DNA from: Nostoc cf. commune SO-36
GTDB taxonomy: Bacteria; Cyanobacteriota; Cyanobacteriia; Cyanobacteriales; Nostocaceae
NCBI RefSeq assembly: GCF_023734775.1
Contig: NZ_AP025732.1
Location: forward strand, 2,300,501 to 2,364,500
DNA length: 64,000 nucleotides
Direction of reading: 5' to 3'
A model generated the notes under the pieces. It was not told the DNA's origin, did no database searches, and was given only the letters and a program-made list of their open reading frames with translations. Shown in pieces: positions 1 through 9,948 of this stretch. The position numbers were made by a program, and so were the translations under genes. The first letter of the stretch is position 1, and each line of letters opens with the position of its first letter.

Positions 1-1333
1 CGGAAATTTGTTGTTTTTGTTTGGGACTTTCCAAGGGTGGGAGTGGATGATTCTTAAACTGGGAATATTGAGAATCGATTCGGTGAGCTTTTTGAGCCAT
101 CCGTTGAAAAAACAGATTGACTAATTTTAATTCCCAAAAAATCTTTTGCGGATCTTCAAGATGGGTTGTGGGTAATTGCTGTCCCATTTTTTTGAGGGCT
201 AGCCCGACAGGAATTTTAATTTCATCCTGGAGTTTTAGAAAACGGGTAAATATGGGTGCAAAAGCGGACAATACAGAACCAGCACCTCCTCTAGCTTGTC
301 CCCAACCGATGTAGTAAATTCCTTTGTAATCTTCAAGAAATGACCCTCCATAACATTTCACTGTTGCTCCTTTCACCCGTTGCAGTTCTGGAGATAAAAA
401 TGGATAGGCAAGATGAAAACCAGTTGCACAAACAATTAAATCAAAAGTTTCTCGGCTACCATCCGCAAATTCAACTTCTTTGCCATCCAAATGTCGTACT
501 TCTGGTTTATAGGTAATGCGACCGTGTTTAATATAGTAGGGCACTTCATTATTTAAGGTCGGGTGCTTATCAAAAATTCGATATTTGGGTTCGGGTAGAC
601 CATAATCTTTGTGCTTACCGAAGGTAAGCAGAATAATTATATAAGTCATAAACCTCTGGAACCATTGTGGCATCCACCATTCAGTTAAATCAGAAATTGG
701 AACACCTATAAAGGTTTTGGGAATAAACCACACAGATTCACGCATACTCAACACAGATTTAGCTCCTACCCTAGCTGCTTCTGAGGCTATATCACAAGCT
801 GAATTCCCTCCACCAATCACCAAAACTCTTTTACCACGTAGTTGTTGAGGATTTTTATAATCTTTGGAGTGAATTATCTCCCCATCAAATTCTCCTGAGA
901 ATTTGGGAAAACGTTTGCACCAGTGATGACCATTACAAATGATAATTCCTTTGTAAATTCGCTGTTCCCCATCATCAAAGGTAACTTCCCAGAGATTATT
1001 CTCAACAGGTCGCACGTAGCTAACTCGACGATTTAGTTCAATATTTTTACGTAACTCAAAATGGTCAGCAAAGGAGTTTAAATAATCCCGTATATTTTGA
1101 GCGCTGGGAAAATCCGGATAATTATCCGGCATGGGAAAATGGGTAAATTGGGTAATCTTCCGTGATGAAATAATGTGTGCAGTTTCGTACACACCATGAT
1201 ACCAATTTCCACCAATGTCATCGCTGGCATCAACTTGCTCGTAGGGAATACTCGCGCTCTTGAGCGCTTCAGCCATACTTAATCCGACAAAACCAGCCCC
1301 AAGAATTAAATGCTTGTGAGTAGTGTCCAACAT
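1..1333 (-). CDS. Flavin-containing monooxygenase (FMO-like), C-terminus cut by window edge
   Basis: FAD/NADPH-dependent monooxygenase of the FMO/Baeyer-Villiger superfamily; substrate unknown. Reading from the ATG at 1333, the protein starts with a Rossmann fold (LILGAGFVGL, GxGxxG) for FAD and has a second dinucleotide motif (VLVIGGGNSACDIA) near residue 175 for NADPH. Between them KFSGEFDGEIIHSKDY is a recognisable variant of the FMO fingerprint FxGxxxHxxxY. A later ATGFHLAYPF segment is also typical of the family. The frame is open for 444 codons and runs past position 1, so the end of the protein is missing. Upstream lies about 640 bp of noncoding DNA, so it is probably the first gene of its transcript. 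The family call is firm; whether it hydroxylates an amine, sulfide or ketone cannot be told. Confidence 0.88.
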   Translation of the reverse strand, partial: MLDTTHKHLILGAGFVGLSMAEALKSASIPYEQVDASDDIGGNWYHGVYETAHIISSRKITQFTHFPMPDNYPDFPSAQNIRDYLNSFADHFELRKNIELNRRVSYVRPVENNLWEVTFDDGEQRIYKGIIICNGHHWCKRFPKFSGEFDGEIIHSKDYKNPQQLRGKRVLVIGGGNSACDIASEAARVGAKSVLSMRESVWFIPKTFIGVPISDLTEWWMPQWFQRFMTYIIILLTFGKHKDYGLPEPKYRIFDKHPTLNNEVPYYIKHGRITYKPEVRHLDGKEVEFADGSRETFDLIVCATGFHLAYPFLSPELQRVKGATVKCYGGSFLEDYKGIYYIGWGQARGGAGSVLSAFAPIFTRFLKLQDEIKIPVGLALKKMGQQLPTTHLEDPQKIFWELKLVNLFFQRMAQKAHRIDSQYSQFKNHPLPPLESPKQKQQIS

Positions 1334-1998
1334 AATTTTGAATTTTACTTGACTATTATCTAAACTTTTGGCAGATACCAAGCTAACCCACTCAAAAAGA
1401 GAGAATATCTCGTGAGGATATGAAAAGCGCAGGCGAAAACATCAGGAAATATGTGCAATTTATTGGCAACAATACTTCCAAGGATTTTTGTAAAAATAAC
1501 CTGAACAATTTTTATGTGAAAGCTAAATTTAGCAAGCTATTCCAAATAAATGTTGTACAACTTATTTTTAGATGATGCCTAATTGCCGCTCGCATTACCT
1601 GTGTTGTGTTGTCATATATTTCGGAACACCCTAGCTTCTATTGGCTAGAGTTGCATATCGTTCCGATTGCAAAATTGAAGTACGACTAAAAAATTGGTAA
1701 ACATGGGAAAGATTGACATTATATTCCTGAACTTCATTATTGTGTTTATTTTTGCCGACTTATTATTAGTTTCAAATCTTAGGTGAAGTGATGATTTTGA
1801 AATGTAGCAGTAAATACGGTATTTTAATTTAAAAAAATTCGATTTGATTGTACGTTTAACTATGTCTACCTACTTAAATTCTAAGTTACGATGCAATCTG
1901 AAGATTAAATAACTCTTAAATCGTGTAAAAAGGTACTCTTGTATCTTGCTTAAGTCTGATATCTTCCTGGAACAGCTTTGTTATTTTCAGGTAGATTG
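1334..1998. other. Noncoding spacer between divergent genes
   Basis: AT-rich 660-bp spacer between the left-going monooxygenase and the right-going carbonic anhydrase. It must hold both promoters, but no convincing promoter, operator, RNA or repeat could be picked out by eye. No reading frame with family resemblance was found. Confidence 0.5.
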
Positions 1999-2721
1999 AT
2001 GAGTCGAGTTAATGGATTTTTAGGGCGACGTAATTTCTTAAAATTTGCCAGTGTAGTAGGTATTGCAGCTACTGCTTTTGGTGATAGCTTTTGGAATACA
2101 GAGCAAACTGCTGTTGCTGATATTCATCCAGACAACCCAAATCCAGTTAGTTCTAATGAAGCTATCAGACGCTTACTCGATGGTAATCAAAGATTTATCG
2201 AGCAAAAACGTAAATATCCCGATCAATCACTAGAACGTTTACGATTAGTTGCTAAAGCTCAGTATCCTTTTGCCGCCATATTGGGCTGTGCAGATTCTAG
2301 AGTACCTGCGGAAATCGTCTTCGATCAAGGGCTGGGAGATTTATTTGTCGTGCGAGTTGCGGGTAATGTCGTCAGTGACACGGTTATAGGTAGTCTGGAA
2401 TATTCTACAGCAGTATTAGGTTCGCAGCTGATTATGGTTTTGGGTCATAGAAGATGCGGTGCAGTAGCAGAAGCAATCAAAAACGAACCACTTCCTGGCA
2501 GAATTGGTTTAATTATTGAGGGTATTAAACCATCTGTCGAAAAGGTAAAGTTTAGAACAGGTGATAATATGCAAGATGCAGTTATTGCTAACATTCAGTA
2601 TCAGACTGAAAAATTGCAAGAAAGCTCAACTATTTTAGCTAAATTGCTCCGTGAAGGTAAACTAAAAATTGTTGGTGCTTGTTACGATATTGATACTGGT
2701 AAAATCAACATTATTAATTAA
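1999..2721 (+). CDS. ecaB: Tat-exported beta-carbonic anhydrase
   Basis: Catalyses reversible CO2 hydration, probably in the periplasm or outside the cell. The N-terminus from ATG 1999 carries a twin-arginine signal (GRRNFLKF followed by a short hydrophobic stretch, VVGIAATAFG). The mature domain has the beta-class zinc ligands: GCADSRVPAE (Cys, with the Asp-Arg dyad) and the HRRCGAV His-x-x-Cys motif. At 240 residues the length suits a compact beta-CA plus leader. The frame is open back to a TTG at 1978, but the ATG at 1999 gives a normal Tat leader and has AGGT about 8 bases upstream, so it is preferred. The gene stands alone. The symbol follows the exported cyanobacterial beta-CA EcaB by analogy; the enzyme class is secure, the exact orthology is not. 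Confidence 0.88.
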   Translation: MSRVNGFLGRRNFLKFASVVGIAATAFGDSFWNTEQTAVADIHPDNPNPVSSNEAIRRLLDGNQRFIEQKRKYPDQSLERLRLVAKAQYPFAAILGCADSRVPAEIVFDQGLGDLFVVRVAGNVVSDTVIGSLEYSTAVLGSQLIMVLGHRRCGAVAEAIKNEPLPGRIGLIIEGIKPSVEKVKFRTGDNMQDAVIANIQYQTEKLQESSTILAKLLREGKLKIVGACYDIDTGKINIIN

Positions 2722-2950
2722 AAACTTTACACATTTTAGACGTAAAATTATTAGTTTAATGATGTTCAAAAAAATATTCTTTATAAAAAAGATTAATTAA
2801 ATTCATTGCTCTACTTGAAAAATCTTTTTTATACCACTTTACAAAATATCAGTTGCATATATATTAGATATCTAGTGAAATTAAATATGTGTTATCCAGA
2901 ACCCTTCTAGAGATATAGCAGTACTATGTCTATACATTGTGGGGTCGTAC

Positions 2951-3170
2951 AGTTGTCATTGGTGTCAACTTAAGCCAAAACTCTTTTAAAATCTCGTTTC
3001 CAGCCAGAGGCTGGAAATGCTCTTCAATTGTGGCTCTGCCGCCACTCAAGAGGTGGAACCTCAACGACGGGCATTCCCAGTCTCCGACTGGGAACGAGAT
3101 AACAAGATAATCTGCTAAAAGCTTTTTCTCGACTGGCTTTAAGCTTAAGTTGACACTAATGTACAGTTGT
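2951..3170. repeat. Nested palindromic interspersed repeat
   Basis: The inner element, 2993-3098, is bounded by imperfect 28-bp inverted ends (CTCGTTTCCAGCC... and ...GACTGGGAACGAG), each itself a hairpin around CCAG/CTGG. It lies inside an outer inverted repeat: CATTGGTGTCAACTTAAG at about 2958-2974 is answered by CTTAAGTTGACACTAATG at about 3144-3161. A relative of the inner element occurs at 31880-31972 and the outer arm recurs near 19499 and 31736. No transposase is present, so it resembles a non-autonomous dispersed element. The rest of the 2722-3595 spacer shows nothing recognisable. Confidence 0.75.
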
Positions 3171-3595
3171 ACACTCCTACAGCCGATTCATTTATTGCAA
3201 AAACTTTTGAAAATGGTATTGGCGATGCTTGGGTTGGGCTATGCCAATTTAAGCTCACGAAAATTCAGCAAAACACAGTTAAAGCTTGTAACAAATAAAC
3301 CCAGCAGGGGCCATATAACAAGGCTGCCTGCCAGGAAGGTATAGTTTATTCTGGCCATGTTTGATTAGGTTAGCGCTTATTCGTAAAAAATAATTGCGTA
3401 TCCCTAGATACAATAACTAAATACTTTGGAAAACACAGTTAAGAAAAGTTGCTAAATAGGTTAATTTCCAATTAAAACCAATAATTTCTTGAATTGGGAG
3501 ATGAAGAACAAGGGGAATAACCATGCCCCATACCCAATGCCCCATAATATAAGAAAGCGCTTCACACTTCTTAAATAATCAGCTTTATTAGAACA

Positions 3596-5104
3596 ATGGC
3601 GAGAGACTTGCGGGGATTCATTAAAATTTTGGAAGAAAGAGGACAATTACGGCGAATTTCAGCTTTAGTTGACCCAGATTTGGAAATTGCTGAGATTTCC
3701 AACCGGATGCTGCAAAAAGGTGGGCCAGGGTTGTTGTTTGAAAACGTCAAAGGCGCTTCCTTTCCGGTGGCAGTGAATTTGATGGGAACTGTGGAAAGGA
3801 TTTGCTGGGCAATGAATATGCAGCATCCAGAGGAGTTGGAAACTCTGGGGAAAAAACTGAGTATGCTGCAACAGCCAAAACCGCCGAAGAAGATTTCCCA
3901 GGCGATAGATTTTGGGAAAGTGTTGTTTGATGTGGTGAAGGCGAAACCAGGACGGGACTTTTTCCCCGCTTGCCAACAAGTTGTGCTTCAAGGTAATGAT
4001 TTAGATTTACATAAGTTGCCGTTGATACGTCCTTATATTGGTGATGCTGGCAAGATTATCACCCTAGGATTGGTAATCACCAAAGATTGTGAGACGGGTA
4101 CACCAAATGTAGGAGTGTATCGCTTGCAACTACAATCTAAAAATACGATGACAGTTCACTGGTTATCAGTGCGGGGTGGGGCGAGGCATTTGCGAAAAGC
4201 GGCCGAACGTGGGAAGAAATTAGAAGTTGCGATCGCACTTGGTGTAGATCCTCTAATTATCATGGCAGCGGCCACACCCATCCCTGTAGATTTATCGGAA
4301 TGGCTGTTTGCTGGATTATACGGCGGTTCAGGTGTGCAGTTAGCGAAGTGTAAAACTGTCGATTTAGAAGTTCCCGCAGATTCCGAATTTGTTTTGGAAG
4401 GCACGATTACACCAGGGGAAGTTTTACCAGATGGGCCTTTTGGCGACCACATGGGTTATTACGGCGGTGTGGAAGATTCGCCCTTGGTACGCTTTGAGTG
4501 TATGACGCACCGGAAAAATCCGATTTACTTAACAACATTTAGCGGTCGTCCACCGAAAGAAGAAGCGATGATGGCGATCGCACTAAATCGCATCTATACT
4601 CCTATACTGCGGCAACAAGTATCAGAAATTGTCGATTTCTTTCTACCAATGGAAGCTTTGAGTTACAAAGCGGCGATTATTTCCATTGATAAAGCATATC
4701 CGGGACAAGCGCGACGGGCAGCTTTAGCATTTTGGAGTGCTTTACCACAATTTACATACACAAAATTTGTAATTGTGGTGGATAAAGACATAAATATTCG
4801 CGATCCGCGTCAAGTAGTGTGGGCAATTAGTTCCAAAGTTGACCCTGTGCGGGATGTCTTTATTTTGCCAAATACACCTTTTGATACGTTGGATTTTGCC
4901 AGTGAAAAAATTGGCTTAGGTGGACGTATGGGAATTGATGCAACTACAAAGATTCCGCCGGAAACAGATCATGAATGGGGTTCGCCTTTAGAATCTGACC
5001 CAGATGTGGCGGCGATGGTAGAAAGACGATGGGCGGAGTATGGTTTAGCAGAGTTGCAGTTAGGAGAAGTAGACCCGAATTTGTTTGGCTATGATATGAG
5101 GTAA
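3596..5104 (+). CDS. ubiD: UbiD family prenyl-FMN-dependent decarboxylase
   Basis: Non-oxidative decarboxylase of the UbiD family (about 490-500 aa; 502 here). In cyanobacteria the likely role is decarboxylation of a 4-hydroxybenzoate-type intermediate in plastoquinone synthesis, using prenylated FMN supplied by UbiX. Family landmarks are the N-terminal MARDLRGFIKILEERGQLRRI block, the GTITPGEVLPDGPFGDHMGYY region holding the conserved acidic residue, and THRKNPIYLTTFSGRPPKE. The frame is intact from the ATG at 3596, with start and stop agreeing with the family length. The gene is flanked by long spacers and no partner gene is adjacent. The substrate is inferred from the family, not seen; related aromatic-acid decarboxylases share the fold. 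Confidence 0.9.
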   Translation: MARDLRGFIKILEERGQLRRISALVDPDLEIAEISNRMLQKGGPGLLFENVKGASFPVAVNLMGTVERICWAMNMQHPEELETLGKKLSMLQQPKPPKKISQAIDFGKVLFDVVKAKPGRDFFPACQQVVLQGNDLDLHKLPLIRPYIGDAGKIITLGLVITKDCETGTPNVGVYRLQLQSKNTMTVHWLSVRGGARHLRKAAERGKKLEVAIALGVDPLIIMAAATPIPVDLSEWLFAGLYGGSGVQLAKCKTVDLEVPADSEFVLEGTITPGEVLPDGPFGDHMGYYGGVEDSPLVRFECMTHRKNPIYLTTFSGRPPKEEAMMAIALNRIYTPILRQQVSEIVDFFLPMEALSYKAAIISIDKAYPGQARRAALAFWSALPQFTYTKFVIVVDKDINIRDPRQVVWAISSKVDPVRDVFILPNTPFDTLDFASEKIGLGGRMGIDATTKIPPETDHEWGSPLESDPDVAAMVERRWAEYGLAELQLGEVDPNLFGYDMR

Positions 5105-5189
5105 CACGTTAAAGAATATTTGGGCGACTAGAAATACGTTTAGGTTAAGCATTCTTTCTTCTATTTGCGTCCAACTCTTACGAACCGCA

Positions 5190-5321
5190 TTCGCGTTAGC
5201 GTCTCCCCTTGGGAGAAGGACACAAAGAACGAAAAGAACGCGTTCACACAGCGTCTCGCAGAGAAGTTAAGAGTTAGAGAATAGAAATTTAAAGGTGATT
5301 TACCCATCATAATTTGATGGG
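5190..5321. repeat. Dispersed short repeat and small hairpin downstream of ubiD
   Basis: The stretch 5190-5275 (CGCATTCGCGTTAGCGTCTC and following) has the GC-rich, GCG-punctuated look of short dispersed repeats in Nostoc-type genomes; related-looking stretches occur near 36370 and 58620. At 5303-5321 CCCATCA and TGATGGG form a 7-bp hairpin without a T-tract, so it is not called a terminator. Confidence 0.4.
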
Positions 5322-5372
5322 ACAGACCACTAGCTCAATGAAGAGACAGGGAAATGCCCCTTTTCCTATTTT

Positions 5373-6574
5373 TCAATTCCTATTTTTCTGAAAAACTCTG
5401 CGTCTGCGCCCATTTTCAATCATGGGTTTTCGCAACGGTACTACCTCAGCTTCACTACTCTCGCGTGCTACCCGAATCAGCAACCCAGCAGCGATTAAGC
5501 TAGCAATCATTGAATTACCACCATAACTAAACATAGGCAAAGGTAAGCCTGTAGTTGGTAAAGAACCCGTAGCAACACCGATGTGGAGCAACGATTGTCC
5601 TACCATCAAAATCGTCACGCCGATCGCTACCAATCGCTGTACTATATTTTTAGCCTTCAGCGCCACAATTAATCCGAGAGTGGTAAATGTAGCTAAAAGT
5701 GCTAACAGCACCATGCTGCCAACAAAGCCAAACTCTTCAGCGAACACCGCAAAAATAAAATCGGTGTCCTGAATTGGTAAATAAAATAGCTTTTGTTGAG
5801 AAAGCCCAAATCCAGCTCCCCAAGTTTTGCCAGAACCCACAGCTAGTAGACTTTGCACTAACTGGTAGCCATCTCCTGTAGCATCCGCCCAGGGATTGAG
5901 GAATGACATCACCCGCTTACGCTGATACTCTTTGATGCTAATACTGAGTACTGCCAACATCACTCCACCAATTGCTGTTCCTCCCAGATACTTGTAAGGT
6001 AAACCAGCTGCTAGAGCAATTAGCCAAATAGTCATGCCGCAAAGTCCTGTTGTACTCAAGTTAGGTTGGGCAAGAATTCCTAAAAGTACCAAACCGAAAA
6101 TACCCAACCAAGACAAACGAACCCGCCAACTGATTCGTTCCCATTGACCAAAAGCCGCGCACTTTGCAGCACTAAAAAGGGTTTAATTAATTCTGAAGGT
6201 TGAATCGGAATTGGCCCGATCGCAATCCAACGCGCTGCATCAAAAGCCTTTTTTCCCAATCCTGGGATCAGTGTGACAAAAATTAACGCCAAAAATAGCA
6301 ACAAAAACCAATGGGCTAGTCCCAAAATTTTCTGCAATGGTAAATTAACAATAATATTGAATCCGATTAAGGAAACTAAGACCCAAAGCAGTTGACGTTT
6401 AAAGTAGTACAAACCATCATCATGACGAGCATCAGCGACGGGATAGGATGCTGAAAATAGCATGATCAAGCCGATGAACAGCCAAATCAACGTTAACCAG
6501 CGCAACAGCCGCGCTTCTAAGGCCCAGTTGGAGACTGAACTATCAAAAATTGGAATCAGGCGGCGTAGATTCAC
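5373..6574 (-). CDS. ftsW: FtsW/RodA/SpoVE septal glycosyltransferase, frameshifted as read
   Basis: Polytopic SEDS-family peptidoglycan polymerase of the division septum. The gene is read in two overlapping frames: 6574-6080 gives the N-terminal half (several membrane segments; RWIAIGPIPIQPSELIKPF, the family signature) and 6116-5373 the C-terminal half (GKTWGAGFGLSQQKLFYLP, DFIFAVFAEEFG, GGNSM). After LQSARL the second frame continues with FGQWERISWRVRLSW, so one T is missing from the T-run on the coding strand (plus-strand A-run at 6150-6153). The joined protein is about 400 aa, normal for FtsW. The start is a GTG at 6574, with no in-frame ATG upstream. Since FtsW should be essential, a consensus error is likelier than a true pseudogene. 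RodA is the alternative paralogue. Confidence 0.85.
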
Positions 6575-6856
6575 GAGTAGTACAGGTAAAAAGTTAAAAA
6601 TTAGGAGTTAGAAATAAAACTCATAAATCATAACTTATAACTCATAAGTAGGCTTTACAACCATAAATCTTAAAGCTGTAAACTTTGCTACAGTGCTTTT
6701 TAACCCACATTCCGCACCTACAACTGTCACACCTGAAAGAAACGGATATATTTTAGTACAAAAGTTGATGACTCTCAAAGGCACAAATAGCACTAACTTG
6801 ATTATTGACAACTAAAGTTACTCCAAAAATCGATTCAGGTAGGAGAAAGTTATTCG

Positions 6857-7459
6857 TTGACCGTCTATGCCACTTCCAATGGGATCACGGGAATAACTTC
6901 GACTTTCAATGCTACTACTAAGATTGGCTCAATTACCAGTGGCACGAGACTGATTAGCTATAAAAATATCGAACAATTAAATATCTCAGGGACAAGCTAC
7001 AATGATTCCATTGTGGGAAACAATGGTAATGATACCCTCTATGGAGGGCATGGTACTGATACCCTCAGAGGTGGTAGTGGCGATGATATCCTCACAGGTG
7101 GTAATGGTAACGATCGCCTTTATGGAGGAGGTGGTACTGATACCTTTGCTTTCAATAGTCCTAATGAAGGCATAGATACTATTTATGACTTCAACCCAAC
7201 TAATGAACTGATTCGGGTGTCACCTGGCTACTATAATTTTGGTGGTGGCTTATCAGTGGGTGTACTTTCAGCTAGTCAGTTTACCATTGGAGCATCTGCA
7301 ACCACGAGCGCTCAAAGATTCATTTATAACTCCACTACAGGTGCATTGTTCTTTGACCAAGATGGCAGTACAACTGACTTCAATCAAGTACAATTTGCTG
7401 TACTTACTGCTGGATTGTCATTAACCAACAACAATTTTGTGGTTGGTTACAACTATTAG
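6857..7459 (+). CDS. Short RTX (hemolysin-type calcium-binding repeat) protein
   Basis: A 200-residue protein with about four nonapeptide RTX repeats (GNNGNDTLYGG, HGTDTLRGG, SGDDILTGG, NGNDRLYGGGG, around residues 52-90). These bind calcium and fold as a beta-roll in secreted type I export substrates. It is preceded by an IEQLNISGTSYNDSIVG segment and followed by a C-terminal domain of the kind that ends many cyanobacterial RTX proteins. The start is unclear: the frame opens at a TTG (6857) and is open back to 6809 with coding-like sequence (VGESYSLTVYA). A separate frame beginning at ATG 6768 reads MTLKGTNSTNLIIDN and then stops, so the N-terminus may be broken by an indel, or this may be the tail of a larger decayed gene. 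Function unknown. Confidence 0.65.
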   Translation: MTVYATSNGITGITSTFNATTKIGSITSGTRLISYKNIEQLNISGTSYNDSIVGNNGNDTLYGGHGTDTLRGGSGDDILTGGNGNDRLYGGGGTDTFAFNSPNEGIDTIYDFNPTNELIRVSPGYYNFGGGLSVGVLSASQFTIGASATTSAQRFIYNSTTGALFFDQDGSTTDFNQVQFAVLTAGLSLTNNNFVVGYNY

Positions 7460-7665
7460 AGTCCCATCACTGGGCGGCAGAGGACAAGAATAAATTTTGA
7501 CAATGCGGGTTATTGAAAATGATACCTCGCATTTAATTGTTTTAAATATTTATGACCAATTGCGATCGCTACCCTGCAATAAGTGTAGTATCTTATACTC
7601 AGTAAATAGTTGAACTCAGGATTGCCATAGTTAAGAGCGATCACTCTAAAATTGACTTAAAATAT

Positions 7666-9114
7666 TTATTTAATTAAACTTAGTGATTTCACGTAATTAA
7701 CTACTTGTTTGTCCATAGATAGGGGAATTTCAATCCAGAACTCAGTTCCTTGTCCAGGTTCTGATACACATCTTAATGTTCCCCCATGTTTTTCAACTAC
7801 AATCTGATAGCTAATTGATAAACCCAATCCTGTACCCTTACCGACTGGCTTAGTTGTGAAAAATGGATCAAACAGTCGTTCCTTAACTGCTTCTGTTATT
7901 CCAGAACCATTATCAGCAATTCGGATTACACAGTTCGTTTCGATGATTTCCGTAGTAATTGTAATTTTATTAGGATTAGCATGAATTTCTGCGATCGCGC
8001 GTTTATGATCATAATTATCAAGCGCGTCGATTGCATTACTGAGAATATTCATGAATACTTGATTGAGTTGACCAGCGTAGCAATCTACTAAAGGTAAATC
8101 TCCATAATTTTTTACTACTTTGATCCTAGGATGATCGACACTATCCTTGAAGCGACTCTGTAAAATCAGCAAAGTACTATCCAGCCCTTGGTGAATATCA
8201 ACTCTTTTCTTCTCAGCTTCATCAAGACGAGAGAAATTCCGCAGAGACAAGACAATTTCAGAAATCCGTTCGGCTCCTACTTGCATCGAACTTAGGATTT
8301 TTGGCAAATCATCTAATAAAAAATCTAACTCAATTTTCTCAGTGTATTCTTGAATTTCTGGCACAGGATTGGCATACAATTTCTGGTAAAGATGCACAAG
8401 GTTCAGCAAACACTGCGTATAATCCTTTGCATATTTCAAATTTCCATAAATGAAGTTAACAGGATTGTTAATTTCGTGAGCAACTCCTGCAACTAACTGC
8501 CCCAAACTGGACATTTTCTCAGCCTGGACTAATTGAGCTTGAGTTTGCTGTAGCTCCCGGAGGGATTTTTCCAATTTTTTAGACTGAGCCTCAGCAATTT
8601 CCGCTAAATTCTCCTTGATTTGTAGCGCACTCCGTAGTTGCGCCCTTTGTTGTTGCAGTTCACTTGTTAACTTTTTGGCATCAGCCAAAGCAGTATTCTG
8701 AGCTTGTAGGAGAAACAGGAAATCAACAATAGGGTCGTGAATTGCAAAGTCTTTGAGTTTAATACCCAGAGGAGCGAGGCTAGTTGTATCTGTAATCCAG
8801 GGAGAACCTAAAAAAAATATCACCTCCTCCTCTGGTTGATACATCATTTGACCCTTGAGATGCATTCCATTGTGGAGAAACTCTAATATAAACAGGGCAC
8901 GAGACTGTTTACTAATAGCATCAAAATCGACCAAAATTTTTGGACGATTGATTTGGAAATGCTGCTCAATCAATTTACCAACTAATGGTTCAGGACAAAT
9001 GCGCCCAAAAACATCACCAGCTTGTACAATTTCCCGATTACGGCTAAAGGCAAAGTGGAAGGGAAAAGCTTTCGCCAGTAACTCTGGCGAAAGTGTAAGG
9101 TGAGGAGGAGCCAT
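7666..9114 (-). CDS. HNOBA-domain histidine kinase, partner of H-NOX
   Basis: Cytoplasmic sensor kinase paired with the upstream haem sensor. Residues 1-150 match the haem-NO-binding-associated (HNOBA) domain (AFPFHFAFSRNREIVQAGD, LKGQMMYQPEEEVIFFLGSP, FAIHDPIVDFLFL). A coiled coil follows at about 150-200 (KKLTSELQQQRAQ to QTQAQLVQAEKM). The kinase core has the H-box LVAGVAHEINNPVNF, the N-box NQVFMNILSNAIDAL, the G1 motif ADNGSGI and the G2 motif GKGTGLGLSI. No membrane segment is present. The gene starts 10 bases after the H-NOX stop, so the two form an operon, and NO or CO binding by H-NOX probably controls this kinase. No response regulator is adjacent. Confidence 0.92.
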   Translation of the reverse strand: MAPPHLTLSPELLAKAFPFHFAFSRNREIVQAGDVFGRICPEPLVGKLIEQHFQINRPKILVDFDAISKQSRALFILEFLHNGMHLKGQMMYQPEEEVIFFLGSPWITDTTSLAPLGIKLKDFAIHDPIVDFLFLLQAQNTALADAKKLTSELQQQRAQLRSALQIKENLAEIAEAQSKKLEKSLRELQQTQAQLVQAEKMSSLGQLVAGVAHEINNPVNFIYGNLKYAKDYTQCLLNLVHLYQKLYANPVPEIQEYTEKIELDFLLDDLPKILSSMQVGAERISEIVLSLRNFSRLDEAEKKRVDIHQGLDSTLLILQSRFKDSVDHPRIKVVKNYGDLPLVDCYAGQLNQVFMNILSNAIDALDNYDHKRAIAEIHANPNKITITTEIIETNCVIRIADNGSGITEAVKERLFDPFFTTKPVGKGTGLGLSISYQIVVEKHGGTLRCVSEPGQGTEFWIEIPLSMDKQVVNYVKSLSLIK

Positions 9115-9124
9115 GCTACTGCAC

Positions 9125-9676
9125 TCAATTTGGTTTATAAATCACTAAAAATTCATCATGTTCAGCACCCTCATCTCGACTTTGGGTTTGGGTAACATGA
9201 ACTTCTGTATCAAACCTGTTTCCCAATCCCTTGACTAGTCCAAGAATCATTGGCGTTAGTCCTTCTCTATCAGAGCGATAATGTAAGCTCAGAGAATTTT
9301 CCTCCATATCAGTACACTCAAATGATGGGGGTTGGAGTTTGGGAAAACTAACTCCTACACGAGCATGAAGATTATCAAGGTTTTCTAAAAACTCAGGGAG
9401 TTCATCTCCACTCATATCCATCAATTCGCCATAGCCTTCTTCGGATGTGTACTGAACCCAGAATTCCCCAAAGGCTTGCATAATCTCATTGGCAGATAAA
9501 CTGAGAATGATACTGGCAGCTTTTACCAGATTGTGGGTGATGTCATCGGGATAGCCTTCCATACTAAGGAAAACATCTACATCCACCTCTGCTTTGTGCT
9601 TGATCTTTTTCCAAGTATCTTCGCCAAAGCGACTACACACCATGTCTTGAATCGCCTTGTTCACTAATCCGTACAT
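9125..9676 (-). CDS. H-NOX haem nitric-oxide/oxygen-binding sensor
   Basis: Stand-alone H-NOX domain of about 183 aa, beginning with the family start [13 protein letters not shown]. Visible haem-pocket residues are the proximal histidine H104 (DNLHARVG) and the propionate-binding YxSxR motif (YRSDR, about residues 133-137). W73 (GEFWVQY) sits where Nostoc H-NOX has its distal tryptophan. In characterised relatives this pocket, without a distal tyrosine, binds NO and CO but excludes O2. ATG 9676 is preferred over the in-frame GTG at 9697 because AGAGGAGG lies about 6 bases before it and the family begins at MYG. It is the first gene of a two-gene operon with the HNOBA kinase. Confidence 0.94.
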   Translation of the reverse strand: MYGLVNKAIQDMVCSRFGEDTWKKIKHKAEVDVDVFLSMEGYPDDITHNLVKAASIILSLSANEIMQAFGEFWVQYTSEEGYGELMDMSGDELPEFLENLDNLHARVGVSFPKLQPPSFECTDMEENSLSLHYRSDREGLTPMILGLVKGLGNRFDTEVHVTQTQSRDEGAEHDEFLVIYKPN

Positions 9677-9948
9677 GGAAGCCTCCTCTTGCTGCACCTA
9701 ATTTTACTTTGTGAATTTGTCCAAAACCCGACAACTAATTTCTGAAAAGGCTTATTTAAATAGGAAACTTTTCTGTAATCAAATCTTAAAATTTTTTATT
9801 AATTACAGCTTTAAAATCGAACAAAATAGGGAAAACTGTTCGCATTTTAATGCTACAAATACTCATTATTACAACCGTATTTTCACTTATTCGTTTTACC
9901 CAGCTAGTTTTGAGGGTTCGTAGTAAGCACTTTAATGGTTAAAAAATA

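Noticed and set aside
3461..3991. Two minus-strand open frames overlapping the ubiD start
   Set aside because: They lie opposite the well-supported UbiD frame, have no family resemblance and no ribosome-binding site; shadows of the real gene.
6080..6116. FtsW as two separate genes or a programmed frameshift
   Set aside because: There is no slippery heptamer with a downstream structure evident, and other core genes show the same kind of indel, so an ordinary consensus error is simpler.
9711..9923. 70-residue plus-strand frame after the H-NOX start
   Set aside because: It is Asn/Phe/Lys-rich from AT-rich spacer DNA, with no start signal or homology; it overlaps the region expected to hold the H-NOX promoter.
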